Source: Glycomyces sp. YM15 (GTDB lineage: Bacteria; Actinomycetota; Actinomycetes; Mycobacteriales; Micromonosporaceae). From it: a DNA stretch of 64,000 bases. The notes under the pieces are model-generated. The model made no database searches. It worked only from the letters and a program-made list of their open reading frames with translations, and had not been told where the DNA came from. The DNA lies in contig NZ_JAERMK010000005.1 of the NCBI RefSeq assembly GCF_016918015.1, positions 40,751-104,750 on the forward strand. The letters are read 5' to 3'. A program made the position numbers and the translations under genes. Positions 36,029-44,211 of the stretch are shown here, piece after piece. Within the stretch, counting starts at the first letter, position 1. Each line of letters opens with the position of its first letter.

Positions 36029-37228
36029 TTACTCGAAGCGCTGCTCGGTCCAGGCGGCGATCCCGGCCTCGGTGAGGATCATGTCCCAGGCGGCTTCGGC
36101 CGCGCCGAGGATCGGGGCGTCGGGGCCGAGCACGGAGGGCTCCACGCGCGGGGGGTCGTCGCGGCGGAAGCCCATGAGGCCCGCGCCGAACGCGGTCGCG
36201 AACGGCTCGGCCGCGGCGCGGCGCAGTTCCGGGGCGAGACCGCCGAGGCAGACGATCTCCGGGTCGAGGATGTTCACCAGCCCCGCAGTGCCGCGCCCCA
36301 GCACCCGGGAGCATTCCTCAACGGCCGCACGGGCATCGGCATCGACGAGCGCTTCGATGAGGTACGCGCGCGGATCCTCCGGCTCGTCCTGCCCCCGCAG
36401 GCGCGCCACCGCCCGGCCGTCGACCGCCACGTCCCAGCAGCCGTACGCGCCGCACGGGCACGGCACGGCCGGATCGCCCAACGGCGCGTGCCCGAACTCG
36501 CCGCCGGCGCCCGTGGCGCCCGTGACGGCGTGGCCCTCGTCGACGAAGATCCCGCCGATCCCGACCTCGATCGTCAGGTACAGAACGCTCCTGCCGGGGT
36601 GGGAGCGACGGGCCTCGGCCAGCCCGGCCAACGTGGCGTCGTTGCCGAGGGCTTGTGGCACACCGGGAAGCAGCGGCTCGATCTCGAGGTCGCGCCAACC
36701 GAGCACACTCGACTGCACGATCGCGTGGCGGCGCACCGTGCCCGTCGCGGAGATCGAGACGGCCCGCACCCGCCCGTCGTAGCGGCCCGCGAGTTCGCCC
36801 ACGGCAGCGCGGATGTCGGCGAAGACGCGTTCGGGTCGCTTGGAGGCGTGGCGGCCGGTTGTCGTATCGACCAGGGTCCCTTCGAGATCGGCGATGGCGA
36901 CGACCCAATCGGCGAAGCGCAAGTCCACGACCGCGGCGAGCGGCCCCTCGGGGTGGGCATGGAGGGTGGTGGTGGGTCGGCCGCGACCGGTGGGCGGGGC
37001 CGGGGCTTCGGCGATGAGATCGAGCGCGCGAAGGCGGGCGGAGATCTCGGTGGCGGTACCGCTGCCGACGTGCATTTCCCTGGCGGCCTCGGCGCGGGTG
37101 ACGCCGGGGCGGGCGCGCACGAGTCTCAGCAGGTCGAGCGCGCCACTCCAGCGGGCGGCCTCGGCACGGCCGACCCTCGCGGGCTCGGCGCTCGAGTCGT
37201 CGGCGGGAGTAGGGGTTCTGGCTTGCAC
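36029..37228 (-). CDS. ROK family transcriptional regulator
   Basis: 399 residues: an N-terminal winged helix (about 25-85, with VTRAEAAREMHVGSGTATEI) joined to a ROK sugar-kinase-like domain. The ROK zinc motif CPCGAYGCWD and GIGGIFVDEGHAVTGATGAGGE sugar-binding stretch are present. The ATP-binding DLGxT region reads VDLRFADWVVAIADLEG, degenerate, as in NagC/XylR-type repressors rather than kinases. GTG start has GGAGG 7 bases upstream. It diverges from a HAD phosphatase and MFS operon 59 bases away, which it probably controls in response to a sugar. Confidence 0.92.
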   Translation of the reverse strand: MQARTPTPADDSSAEPARVGRAEAARWSGALDLLRLVRARPGVTRAEAAREMHVGSGTATEISARLRALDLIAEAPAPPTGRGRPTTTLHAHPEGPLAAVVDLRFADWVVAIADLEGTLVDTTTGRHASKRPERVFADIRAAVGELAGRYDGRVRAVSISATGTVRRHAIVQSSVLGWRDLEIEPLLPGVPQALGNDATLAGLAEARRSHPGRSVLYLTIEVGIGGIFVDEGHAVTGATGAGGEFGHAPLGDPAVPCPCGAYGCWDVAVDGRAVARLRGQDEPEDPRAYLIEALVDADARAAVEECSRVLGRGTAGLVNILDPEIVCLGGLAPELRRAAAEPFATAFGAGLMGFRRDDPPRVEPSVLGPDAPILGAAEAAWDMILTEAGIAAWTEQRFE

Positions 37229-37287
37229 TCGGGGACCTCCACGAATTATCCTCGCGTTACGAGTTTATTTCTACCCCGGAGGGCTTC

Positions 37288-37947
37288 ATGCGAAGCTACA
37301 GCAACCCTGAGGCCGTCCTGCTCGACATGGACGGCACACTGGTCGATTCCGACGGCGCGGTCGAGCGCGCCCCCTCGGCGACGCTTGCGAGCCGTAAATT
37401 GGCACAGTCGTCATGGGCCGTCGAGTACGGCGTCGACCCGGCGCTCGCGCTGGCGAACGCGCACGGCAGCCCCGCGTCGGTCACCGCCTCCCGACTGCGG
37501 CCCGATCTCGATGCGGCGCAATTGCACACGGCCGCCGCACGGCAGCTCGAGCTGCAGTACGACGACCTGGCCGACGTCGTCCCCACCGAGGGCGCCGAGC
37601 GGCTGCTCGCCGAACTCGACCGGATCGCGCTCCCCTGGGCCGTCGTCACCAGCGCCGACGACCGGCTCGCGAAGGCCCGCCTAGCCGCCGCGGGCATCCG
37701 GCCGCCGCTGCTGTTCACGTTCGAGGACGTGCGGCGCGGCAAACCCGACCCGGAGGGATACCTGTTGGCCGCCAAGGCACTCGGCGTCGACCCGGCCGCG
37801 TGCCTCGTGGTCGAGGACTCCGAGCCGGGCCTGGCCGCGGGCCGGGCGGCGGGCGCGATGACCGCGTCGCTGCGCGGACTCGACGCCGACGTGCGGCTGC
37901 GGGACCTCGGGCACCTCGCGGAGCTGCTGGTGCCCGATGGCCGTTGA
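37288..37947 (+). CDS. HAD-superfamily sugar-phosphatase-like hydrolase
   Basis: 219 residues of the beta-phosphoglucomutase/DOG phosphatase type. Motif I VLLDMDGTLVDSD, motif II VVTSADD, motif III lysine in RRGKPDPEGYLLAAKALG, motif IV VVEDSEPGLAAGRAAGA are all intact. An odd stretch follows motif I: VERAPSATLASRKLAQSSW, where close relatives have a direct VERAW-type helix, suggesting an insertion of about 14 residues with atypical codons (37365-37410). GGAGG lies 5 bases before the ATG. It overlaps the next MFS gene by 11 bases and diverges from the ROK regulator. Confidence 0.9.
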   Translation: MRSYSNPEAVLLDMDGTLVDSDGAVERAPSATLASRKLAQSSWAVEYGVDPALALANAHGSPASVTASRLRPDLDAAQLHTAAARQLELQYDDLADVVPTEGAERLLAELDRIALPWAVVTSADDRLAKARLAAAGIRPPLLFTFEDVRRGKPDPEGYLLAAKALGVDPAACLVVEDSEPGLAAGRAAGAMTASLRGLDADVRLRDLGHLAELLVPDGR

Positions 37948-39055
37948 CGTTCAGACCCGAGCGGCGCGGGCGGCCTCGCGCGACCTGAGCCGCGTGGTCG
38001 CGTTCGCGCAGATCGGGCTCGGCCTGCTGGTGAGCTCGTACGGGCCGTACCTGGCGGGGATCGCCGCCGAACTCGACCGGCCCCGCGGCGAACTCGTCTG
38101 GCTGACCATGACGTTCGGCGCGGGCCTGGTGCTCGCCGCCGCGGCCGGCCCGGCCGTGCTCCGCGCGGGCGCGGGCCTGGTGATGCGGCTGGCGTGCGCG
38201 GTCATCGCGGTGGGCGCGGTGGTCATGGCCGCATCACCGCAGCTCCCCCTCGCGGGCACGGGCTCCGTCCTTGTCGGGTTCGGTTGCGCCGCAGTGGCTC
38301 TGGCGACGCCGTCGCTGCTGCGCGGCCCGGGGGCGGCGAAGCGGATCACGATCATGGTCGGACTCGCCAGCGCCGCCGGCGTCTGCGCGCCGCTGGCGTT
38401 CGGGGCATTGGAATCGGTCGGCGTGCCCGGCCGCTGGGCGCTGCTGAGCGCTGTCCCGGTGCTGCTCGCGGGGGCCGCGCACCGGACGGTGGCGGGTCCG
38501 CCGGATGACGCGGTCGCCGCCGGCGGCCGTGTGCCGGTCGGCCCGGCCTCGCTCGCGTGGGGGCGCATCGTCCTCTGTGTAGGGATCGAGTTCTGCTTCT
38601 CGATCTGGAGCGTCGCCCGTCTGGTCGACACCGGGGTCTCGCTCGGCACCGCCTCGGCGCTCGGCGCGGGCTTCGGGATCGGGATGGCGGTGGGCCGACT
38701 GGTGGGGCCGCGGTTCGTGGACCGGCCGTGGGCGGTCCACGCCGCGCTGGTGACGATCGCGGTCGGCACCGTCGTGGTCTACCTGGGGCGTGACCCGGTC
38801 ACCGTCACCGCCGGTGTCGCGGTCGCGAGCCTGGGCGTCGCGCCGCTGTACCCGATCATGCTGGGCCGCTTGGTCGGCATTCCGGGGTTGAGCGGGCGGC
38901 ACTCGGCGTCGATCGGGTCGCTCGCGTCGGGGACGGCGATCCTGTCGGCTCCGGCGGCGCTGGGCTGGCTGGACGGGCAGATCGGGTTGCGCGAGGCGTT
39001 CCTGCTGCCGATCCCGCTGCTGGTGATCCTGCTGATCCTCTCAAGACGGGCATAG
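37937..39055 (+). CDS. MFS transporter (CynX/NimT-like)
   Basis: 372 residues with 11-12 hydrophobic helices. The early segment VAFAQIGLGLLVSSYGPYLAG and the loop PRGELVWLTMTFGAGLVLAAAAGP fit the CynX/NimT and related subfamilies. The usual charged loop 2-3 motif is weak. Its start overlaps the HAD gene by 11 bases, so the two are co-translated and probably handle the same compound. Direction of transport cannot be told. Confidence 0.85.
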   Translation: MAVDVQTRAARAASRDLSRVVAFAQIGLGLLVSSYGPYLAGIAAELDRPRGELVWLTMTFGAGLVLAAAAGPAVLRAGAGLVMRLACAVIAVGAVVMAASPQLPLAGTGSVLVGFGCAAVALATPSLLRGPGAAKRITIMVGLASAAGVCAPLAFGALESVGVPGRWALLSAVPVLLAGAAHRTVAGPPDDAVAAGGRVPVGPASLAWGRIVLCVGIEFCFSIWSVARLVDTGVSLGTASALGAGFGIGMAVGRLVGPRFVDRPWAVHAALVTIAVGTVVVYLGRDPVTVTAGVAVASLGVAPLYPIMLGRLVGIPGLSGRHSASIGSLASGTAILSAPAALGWLDGQIGLREAFLLPIPLLVILLILSRRA

Positions 39056-39058
39056 TGA

Positions 39059-39093
39059 AAGCGGCCCCGGACCGCGAGGGTCCGGGGCCGCTT
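39059..39093. terminator. bidirectional terminator, MFS / TerC genes
   Basis: A perfect 15-base-pair stem (39059-39073 with 39079-39093) with a 5-base loop, between convergent stops, with A-rich flank at 39056-39060. Confidence 0.9.
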
Positions 39094-39099
39094 CGCGCG

Positions 39100-40104
39100 C
39101 TACTGCGCCTCGTCCTCCTGCTTCTTGCCGGCGGAGAGCGAACCGGCGTGGGCCTTCTCCTCGGGGCTCATGCGGGTCTTGATGAGGCTCGCGATGACCA
39201 CGACGATGAGGATGCCGATGACCACGCCGAGGCTGAGCGGCGTCGGGACCTCGGGGACCGAGGGGTCGATGTCGACGTGGGCCCAGTGCAGGATCAGCTT
39301 CACGCCGATGAACAGCAGGATGATCGCCAGGCCGGTCGAGAGGTAGACGAGGCGGTCGAGCAGGCCCTTGACGAGGAAGAAGAGGGCGCGCAGGCCCAGC
39401 AGCGCGAAGGCGTTCGCGGTGAAGACGACGTACGCCTCCTGCGTGACGCCGAAGACGGCCGGGATGGAGTCGAGCGCGAAGAGCAGGTCCACGCTGCCGA
39501 TCGCGATGAGGACGATGAACAGCGGGGTGAAGAGCCGCTTGCCGTCGACTTTGGTGACGAGTTTGCCGTTGACGTAGTCGGGGGTGACGGGCAGGAAGCG
39601 GCGGGCGCCGCGCACCATCACGTTCGACTCGACGTCGGGGTCTTGGTCGCGGTGGCGGAAGAGCTGGACCGCGGTGTAGACCAGCAGCAGCCCGAACACC
39701 AGGAACATGAACGAGAACGTGTTGATGAGGGCCGCGCCGAGCGCGATGAAGATGGCCCGCATGACGAGGGCGAGCACGATGCCGAAGGTGAGGACCTTGT
39801 GCTGGTGGTAGTCGGGTACCGCGAAGGTGCTCATGATGATCACGAACACGAACAGGTTGTCGACCGAGAGGCTCTTCTCGATGATGTAACCCGCGAAGTA
39901 CTCGGTGCCGGCGGCGTTCCCGTACACCGCGCCGAACCAGATGCCGAAGGCGATCGCGACGGCGATGTAGAAGACCGACCAGGCCGTGGCCTCTTTGAAT
40001 CCGACGTGGTGGGGGCGCAGTGCCGCGAGGATCAGGTCCACCGCCAGCAGTACGACGATGAGACCGATGGTTCCGGCCCAAGTGAGTGGGCTGATTTCGA
40101 GCAA
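39100..40104 (-). CDS. TerC family integral membrane protein
   Basis: 334 residues, about nine helices. The core motifs YIIEKSLSVDNLFVFVIIM (with the conserved E-K-S-L-S-V-D-N) and DLLFALDSIPAVFGVTQEAY are diagnostic for TerC/Alx. Members move Mn2+ or act in metal and tellurite resistance and in loading metal onto secreted proteins. The start is a TTG with GGAGGA 4 bases upstream. It lies 67 bases downstream of an uncharacterised gene on the same strand. I looked for a manganese riboswitch in its short leader and saw none. Confidence 0.93.
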   Translation of the reverse strand: MLEISPLTWAGTIGLIVVLLAVDLILAALRPHHVGFKEATAWSVFYIAVAIAFGIWFGAVYGNAAGTEYFAGYIIEKSLSVDNLFVFVIIMSTFAVPDYHQHKVLTFGIVLALVMRAIFIALGAALINTFSFMFLVFGLLLVYTAVQLFRHRDQDPDVESNVMVRGARRFLPVTPDYVNGKLVTKVDGKRLFTPLFIVLIAIGSVDLLFALDSIPAVFGVTQEAYVVFTANAFALLGLRALFFLVKGLLDRLVYLSTGLAIILLFIGVKLILHWAHVDIDPSVPEVPTPLSLGVVIGILIVVVIASLIKTRMSPEEKAHAGSLSAGKKQEDEAQ

Positions 40105-40171
40105 CGCTTCCTCCGTCAGATTGCCATCATCACGACTGCAGGATTGACATCATCCCTCAGGTGCCCGCATC

Positions 40172-40843
40172 CTAACGGCCGCTTGCCCCGTTTGTCACGA
40201 CCCCCTGAGGGCCTTGTGACCTCGACTGGAGCACGATCGGGGTCACATCGCGGCCGATTCGGGTCCGGGAGGCCGGATCCGCGGCGCCGGGGGCATCGGC
40301 ACCTAACGTGGCGGGCGCCGAACTGAAGCCTTCGAGGGCGGCGGTCTGGGTCGGGGTGAGTTTGAAGGCGGGGTTGGCGGGGCGGGGGTAGACCTCGGCG
40401 GCGTGCCAGAGTTCGGGGCGGACGCTGGTGGCGACGCCGATGCGGCGCATGTGGGCGCGCAGCGACTGCGTGAGTTCGAAGGCGTCGAAGACGTAGACGT
40501 GGTCGATGCCCCAGGGCCGGTGCACCCCCGGCCGGGCGGCGCGCGGGCCGGTCATGACCAGGTAGTACTCGAGCTCGTCGGAGTCGGTGAGGTCGAGCAG
40601 GCCCTCTGCGCGGGTGTAGTGCTTGATGTTGACCGTGCGCCCGGCGAGCGGGCCGCTGCGGAACCAGCCGTCGACGGCGTGGCCCGCGGCCGCTTCGAGT
40701 TCGATGTCGAAGATCTGGGCGGCGATCCAGTCCGAGAGGTGCCCGTGGACGAGCGGGCGGCCGACGATGTCGGCGATCCGCGCCTCGATCTCGCCCCGCG
40801 CCTGGAGCAGCATGGCGATCGACTTGAGTCCGTCTTCGTCCAT
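40172..40843 (-). CDS. uncharacterised protein, possible nuclease-like fold
   Basis: 223 residues, not recognised. The first 150 residues look folded and cytoplasmic; the last 60 are low-complexity and polar. The stretch HLSDWIAAQIFDIELEAAAG followed by VDGWFRSGPLAGRTVNIKHY has an acid, a D about 14 residues before a V-x-I-K strand, which resembles the E...D...(x)xK layout of PD-(D/E)xK folds, as in several restriction-like domains. This is a weak inference. It lies 15 bases after a possible 55-codon gene and shares its strand with a TetR gene, so all three may form one operon. Confidence 0.6.
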   Translation of the reverse strand: MDEDGLKSIAMLLQARGEIEARIADIVGRPLVHGHLSDWIAAQIFDIELEAAAGHAVDGWFRSGPLAGRTVNIKHYTRAEGLLDLTDSDELEYYLVMTGPRAARPGVHRPWGIDHVYVFDAFELTQSLRAHMRRIGVATSVRPELWHAAEVYPRPANPAFKLTPTQTAALEGFSSAPATLGADAPGAADPASRTRIGRDVTPIVLQSRSQGPQGVVTNGASGR

Positions 40844-40858
40844 CGGCGCTCCTCGGCT

Positions 40859-41026
40859 CTACCCCTGCACCTCATCGTACCGATCGGCAAGCCGCGGACG
40901 AGGAACGCGCTTCGGGATGACGACCTGGAGGATCGGGCCGGCCCGCCCGCCCGCGAGCTGCGACTTCATCGAGCCCTCGATGTTGGTGACGGTCGGCCCG
41001 GGCGCGGCCGACAAGGCCGTCGTCAT
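40859..41026 (-). CDS. possible small protein, 55 residues
   Basis: An ATG at 41026, 3 bases after the TetR stop, opens a frame of 55 codons ending at 40859: MTTALSAAPGPTVTNIEGSM through ILQVVIPKRVPRPRLADRYD. It fills the gap between TetR and the 223-residue protein and ends 15 bases before the latter's start. Codon composition is coding-like. There is no separate ribosome-binding site; coupling to TetR translation would be needed. No family is recognised. Confidence 0.35.
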   Translation of the reverse strand: MTTALSAAPGPTVTNIEGSMKSQLAGGRAGPILQVVIPKRVPRPRLADRYDEVQG

Positions 41027-41029
41027 CGT

Positions 41030-41626
41030 TCAAGGCCGTGGGAGTCCGGTCGTGAGGAGGCGGCCGATCGACTGGAGGCGGTCGGCCATGCTCTCGGGGT
41101 CGAGGGGGTCCTCGCCCGAGGTGAGCCACGCGCTCATGAGGGCCGCGCCGCCGCCGGCGACGAACACGGCCAGGTCGTCGGCGATCCCCGGCGGGATCGC
41201 CGTCTCGCCGAAGCGGGCCAGGAGCGCTTCGCGCCGCAGCGGCGCGAGCAGGCCGCACACGACCTGGTTGAGCGCGAACGCGCTCGCGGTGGCGAACATC
41301 GCGCGGTAGAAGCCCTGGTGGGCGGCGAAGTGGCGGGCGATCGCGAGGGCGCGGTCGCGTCCGACGGCCTCGCCGGGAGCGTCCTCCCATGGTTCGGTGA
41401 GCTCGCGGCGGGCCAGGTCGAGCGCCGCTTCCAGGAGCAGGTTGTCGCGGTCGCCGTAGTGCAGGTAGACGAGCTGGCGGCTCACTCCCGCGGCATCGGC
41501 GATGTCGGATACCGGAATATTGGCGGTGCCGCGCGCGCTGACCAGCGCCGTCGCGGCGCCCAAGAGGGCGGCGCGGGTTCGTCGCACCCGGCGGTCTTTG
41601 GCGGGTGGCGGAGTCGGGAGGCTCAC
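41030..41626 (-). CDS. TetR/AcrR family repressor
   Basis: 198 residues. HTH region RRTRAALLGAATALVSARGT and recognition helix GVSRQLVYLHYGDRDNLLLE. The GTG start at 41626 has no ribosome-binding site; a TAACCT -10 (minus strand, 41633-41638) ends 6 bases before it, so the mRNA is probably leaderless. An inverted repeat covers the spacer of this promoter, pointing to autorepression. Downstream genes on the same strand are a possible 55-codon gene, the 223-residue protein and TerC. Confidence 0.9.
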   Translation of the reverse strand: MSLPTPPPAKDRRVRRTRAALLGAATALVSARGTANIPVSDIADAAGVSRQLVYLHYGDRDNLLLEAALDLARRELTEPWEDAPGEAVGRDRALAIARHFAAHQGFYRAMFATASAFALNQVVCGLLAPLRREALLARFGETAIPPGIADDLAVFVAGGGAALMSAWLTSGEDPLDPESMADRLQSIGRLLTTGLPRP

Positions 41627-41632
41627 CCGACG

Positions 41633-41660
41633 AGGTTAGGCACGTGTCGATGCTTCGACA
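41633..41660 (-). promoter_or_regulatory. TetR promoter and operator (41.6 kb)
   Basis: TGTCGA-4-TCGACA (41645-41660) lies in the spacer just upstream of a TAACCT -10 (41633-41638) on the minus strand. Position over the polymerase-binding site fits a repressor operator. Confidence 0.65.
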
Positions 41661-41681
41661 AGTCGTTCGACGGCCCCGGCG

Positions 41682-42086
41682 TCAACTGAAACTGATCGCG
41701 TCGACGTAGGTCCAGTCGCCGCCGATGCGCTCGAATGCGCTGTTCTCGGTCTGGGAGCCGGGGCCTTCGGCGTCGGTGTAGTCGGCGCGGAAGCGGACGG
41801 TGCCCTGCGTGTGGAGCGGGGAGCCGCCGGTGGTCTCGAGGATCGCGAGGCCGGTGAAGCGGCGGCCGTCGTCTGCGAGGTCGAGCCGTTCAGGGCGGGT
41901 CGAGGGGTGCCAGGTTCGCAGCAGGTAGGCGGCGTCGCCGAGGGCGAAGGCGCTGTAGCGCGAGCGCATGAGGGCTTCGGCGGTGGCGGCCTTCGCGGTC
42001 CCGGCGTGCAGCGGCCCGCAGCAGGCGGTGTACGCGGTGCCCGAGCCGCACGGGCACGGGCGGGACTGGCGGTTGCGTCTGGGCAT
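41682..42086 (-). CDS. YchJ family protein with SEC-C zinc motif
   Basis: 134 residues. The N-terminal SEC-C metal-binding motif is CPCGSGTAYTACCGPLHAG (C-x-C-x8-C-C). The rest is the YchJ middle domain (NTF2-like), with LMRSRYSAFALGDAAYLLRT and WHPSTRP stretches. Such proteins are widespread, and no clear reaction is known. It lies between the TetR gene and two secreted esterases on the same strand but appears independent of both. Confidence 0.92.
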   Translation of the reverse strand: MPRRNRQSRPCPCGSGTAYTACCGPLHAGTAKAATAEALMRSRYSAFALGDAAYLLRTWHPSTRPERLDLADDGRRFTGLAILETTGGSPLHTQGTVRFRADYTDAEGPGSQTENSAFERIGGDWTYVDAISFS

Positions 42087-42139
42087 TCCAGGATTGTGCC
42101 GCAGCGCCGCACCGGCCCGGGGGCCGGTGCGGCGTTCGG

Positions 42140-42961
42140 TCAGCAGTTCTCGAGGTAGGGCGTGACGACCTCGGCGTAGGCGGCCTGACCGGCGGCGTTC
42201 GCGTGGAACGACTCGATCGTGCCGGTGTAGCCGAGGATCCACGGATCGGCGGAGCAGATCTCGTGGCCCGCGAAGGCGTCCCGGACGTCGGCGAAGTCGA
42301 AGCCGTGGTCGGCCGCGGCCGAGGCGGTGGTCTCGGCGAGGAGATCGGCCGTCTCGTTCAGCAGCGCCTGCTCGTCGGGCGTGATCGCCAGGGTGCCGGA
42401 GCAGCTGGTGCCGTTGAAGAGCCGAGGGTTGCCCACGATCGTGACGTCGGCGAACGGCGAGCGGTCTTCGACCTGGGTGTAGAGGTCGTCGAGCTCGGCC
42501 GGGAGCGAGCCGGTGATGACGGCCTGCGCGTTCGCGACCGCGCCCTGGCACAGGGCCGTGTCGGTCCCGGCGCACGCGCCGAGCACCGATGAGAACCCGG
42601 CGTCGTTGCCGCCCACGCCGATCGACACCTCGCGTGTGCGCCAGGTGAGGTTGCCGAGCTGTTCGGCGACGACGTCTTCGACGCGTGCGCCGGAGCAGGC
42701 GTCGAAGGAGAGCCGCGCGCCGGTCGCCTCGGCGACGAGCTGCGGGTAGGCGTTGGCGGAGCGGTAGCAGTCGGTGCCGTCCTCGGCGTAATCGCCTGCG
42801 CCCACACCGGACACGTACGAGTCGCCGAGGGCGGCGTACTGGGGCGACCATCCGTGGTCGGCCGAGGCCGGGGCGGCGAACGAGGCGGCGGTGATGCCTG
42901 CGACCGCCGCGGCCGCGAGGGTGCGGGCGATCATGCCGCGCTTGCTGGAGGTTCGGGACAT
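42140..42961 (-). CDS. secreted SGNH/GDSL esterase (copy 1)
   Basis: 273 residues with a signal peptide ending near APASA. SGNH blocks are present: I YAALGDSYVSGVGAGDY (nucleophile Ser), III VGGNDAGF, and V with catalytic His in ESFHANAAGQ; extra cysteines suggest disulfides as in Streptomyces esterase/lipases. It is closely related over its whole length to the gene at 43135-43956, with the same residues around the active site, so the two arose by tandem duplication. Probably hydrolyses ester bonds in lipids or acylated sugars outside the cell. Confidence 0.92.
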   Translation of the reverse strand: MSRTSSKRGMIARTLAAAAVAGITAASFAAPASADHGWSPQYAALGDSYVSGVGAGDYAEDGTDCYRSANAYPQLVAEATGARLSFDACSGARVEDVVAEQLGNLTWRTREVSIGVGGNDAGFSSVLGACAGTDTALCQGAVANAQAVITGSLPAELDDLYTQVEDRSPFADVTIVGNPRLFNGTSCSGTLAITPDEQALLNETADLLAETTASAAADHGFDFADVRDAFAGHEICSADPWILGYTGTIESFHANAAGQAAYAEVVTPYLENC

Positions 42962-43064
42962 GGGTCTCCTTCTCGTTGTGGGTCGGGCCCGGGAGGCCCG
43001 TCCTCTGAGGGTCCTGGCGTCGTATGCGGCAGTCCGAAATGCTTCGGAACGCGCGGTGCACGAC

Positions 43065-43098
43065 ACCGGCCCCATGGGAAGACTCCCGTGGGGCCGGT
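43065..43098 (-). terminator. terminator after SGNH copy 2
   Basis: A 15-base-pair stem with one G-T pair (43065-43079 with 43084-43098) and a 4-base loop, about 37 bases downstream of the second esterase gene and before the first. The two esterases may therefore be transcribed separately. Confidence 0.8.
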
Positions 43099-43134
43099 TC
43101 TGGTTGCGCAAGGGGTGCTTGAACACCCCGTGAA

Positions 43135-43956
43135 TCAGTAGTCGAGCAGCGGGAGGACGGCGTCGGTGTACGCGTCCTGTCCGGCGGCGGTCGGGTGGAA
43201 GGACTCGAGGGTCCCGGTGTAGCCGAGGATCCACGGGTCGGCTGAGCAGACGCCGTGGCCTTCAAAGTCGTCGCGGACGTCGGCGAAGTCGAAGCCGTGG
43301 TCGGCCGCGACCGAGGCGGTGGTCTCGGCGAGCAGGTCGGCGGCGTCGTTCAGCAGCGCCTGCTCCTCCGGTGTGATCGCGAGCGCGCCGGAGCAGGCGG
43401 TCTCGTTGAACAGGCGCGGGTTGCCGACGACGACGATCTCGGCGGCGAAGGCCCGGTTCCTGACCTGGGTGTAGAGGTCGTCCAGTTCGGCCGGTAGGGA
43501 GTCGGTGATGACGGTGCGCGCGTTGGTGATCGCGGTCTTGCACAGGGCGGTGTCGGTGCCCGCGCACGCGGTCAGCACGGAGGAGAACCCGGCGTCGTTG
43601 CCGCCGACGCCGATCGTGACGTGCTCGGTGTTGACCCGGTAGAGGTGATCGAGCTGGTTCGCGACCACGTCTTCGATGCGCGCGCCGGAGCAGGCCTCGA
43701 ACCAGAGGCGTTCGCCGAGTTCGACGGCGGCCTGCTGCGCGTAGGCGTGGGCGGAGCGGTAGCAGTCGGTGCCGTCCTCGGCGTAGTCGCCCGCGCCGAC
43801 GCCCGAGGCGAACGAGTCGCCGAGCGCGACGTACTGCTGGATGGTGACGTCGGCCGAGGCGGGGCCGGCGAGGCCGGCGGCGCCGAGGCCCGCGGCCGCC
43901 GCGACGGCGGCCAGGCGGGTGAGGACGCGGCGCGACTTGCCTTCCTTGAAGGACAC
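43135..43956 (-). CDS. secreted SGNH/GDSL esterase (copy 2)
   Basis: 273 residues, signal peptide ending near GPASA. Same blocks as copy 1: YVALGDSFASGVGAGDYAED, VGGNDAGF and LESFHPTAAGQ. The CYRSAHAYAQ and DACSGARIED-like stretches are also shared. It is upstream of copy 1 with respect to transcription. The likely role is that of copy 1; sequence drift is largest at the N-terminus and around 160-180, where substrate choice may differ. Confidence 0.92.
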   Translation of the reverse strand: MSFKEGKSRRVLTRLAAVAAAAGLGAAGLAGPASADVTIQQYVALGDSFASGVGAGDYAEDGTDCYRSAHAYAQQAAVELGERLWFEACSGARIEDVVANQLDHLYRVNTEHVTIGVGGNDAGFSSVLTACAGTDTALCKTAITNARTVITDSLPAELDDLYTQVRNRAFAAEIVVVGNPRLFNETACSGALAITPEEQALLNDAADLLAETTASVAADHGFDFADVRDDFEGHGVCSADPWILGYTGTLESFHPTAAGQDAYTDAVLPLLDY

Positions 43957-44143
43957 AGGGTCTCCTTGTTGTCGACAGGGTCGGCGGACGGTCCCGGTGG
44001 GGTCCCCCGCCGGAGGACGGCGTCATTATAGGCAAGGAAATCCATTGTGTCGCAATAGGAACGGTGTGTGACGCTGCGTCACTCCAGAGTGGCCTCCGAG
44101 GCAATGGCGCCACCGAATCAAAAACAGTTTCAGAATGTTTCCA

Positions 44144-44165
44144 TATAATGTTGGAAACTGTTTCC
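44144..44165 (+). promoter_or_regulatory. LacI gene promoter and operator
   Basis: TATAAT (44144-44149) followed at once by GGAAAC-T-GTTTCC (44153-44165), a perfect palindrome of the LacI type at the probable transcription start. Partial copies (AGTTTC, TGTTTCC) lie just upstream at 44126-44142. This fits autoregulation. Confidence 0.8.
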
Positions 44166-44211
44166 GGTTGCGGCTAGAATGGCCGCACACTTGGCGAAGG
44201 AGTGACAGCAG

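Noticed and set aside
40105..40171. Manganese (yybP-ykoY) riboswitch before TerC
   Set aside because: The leader is only 67 bases long after the upstream gene and lacks the two conserved stacked-helix loops.
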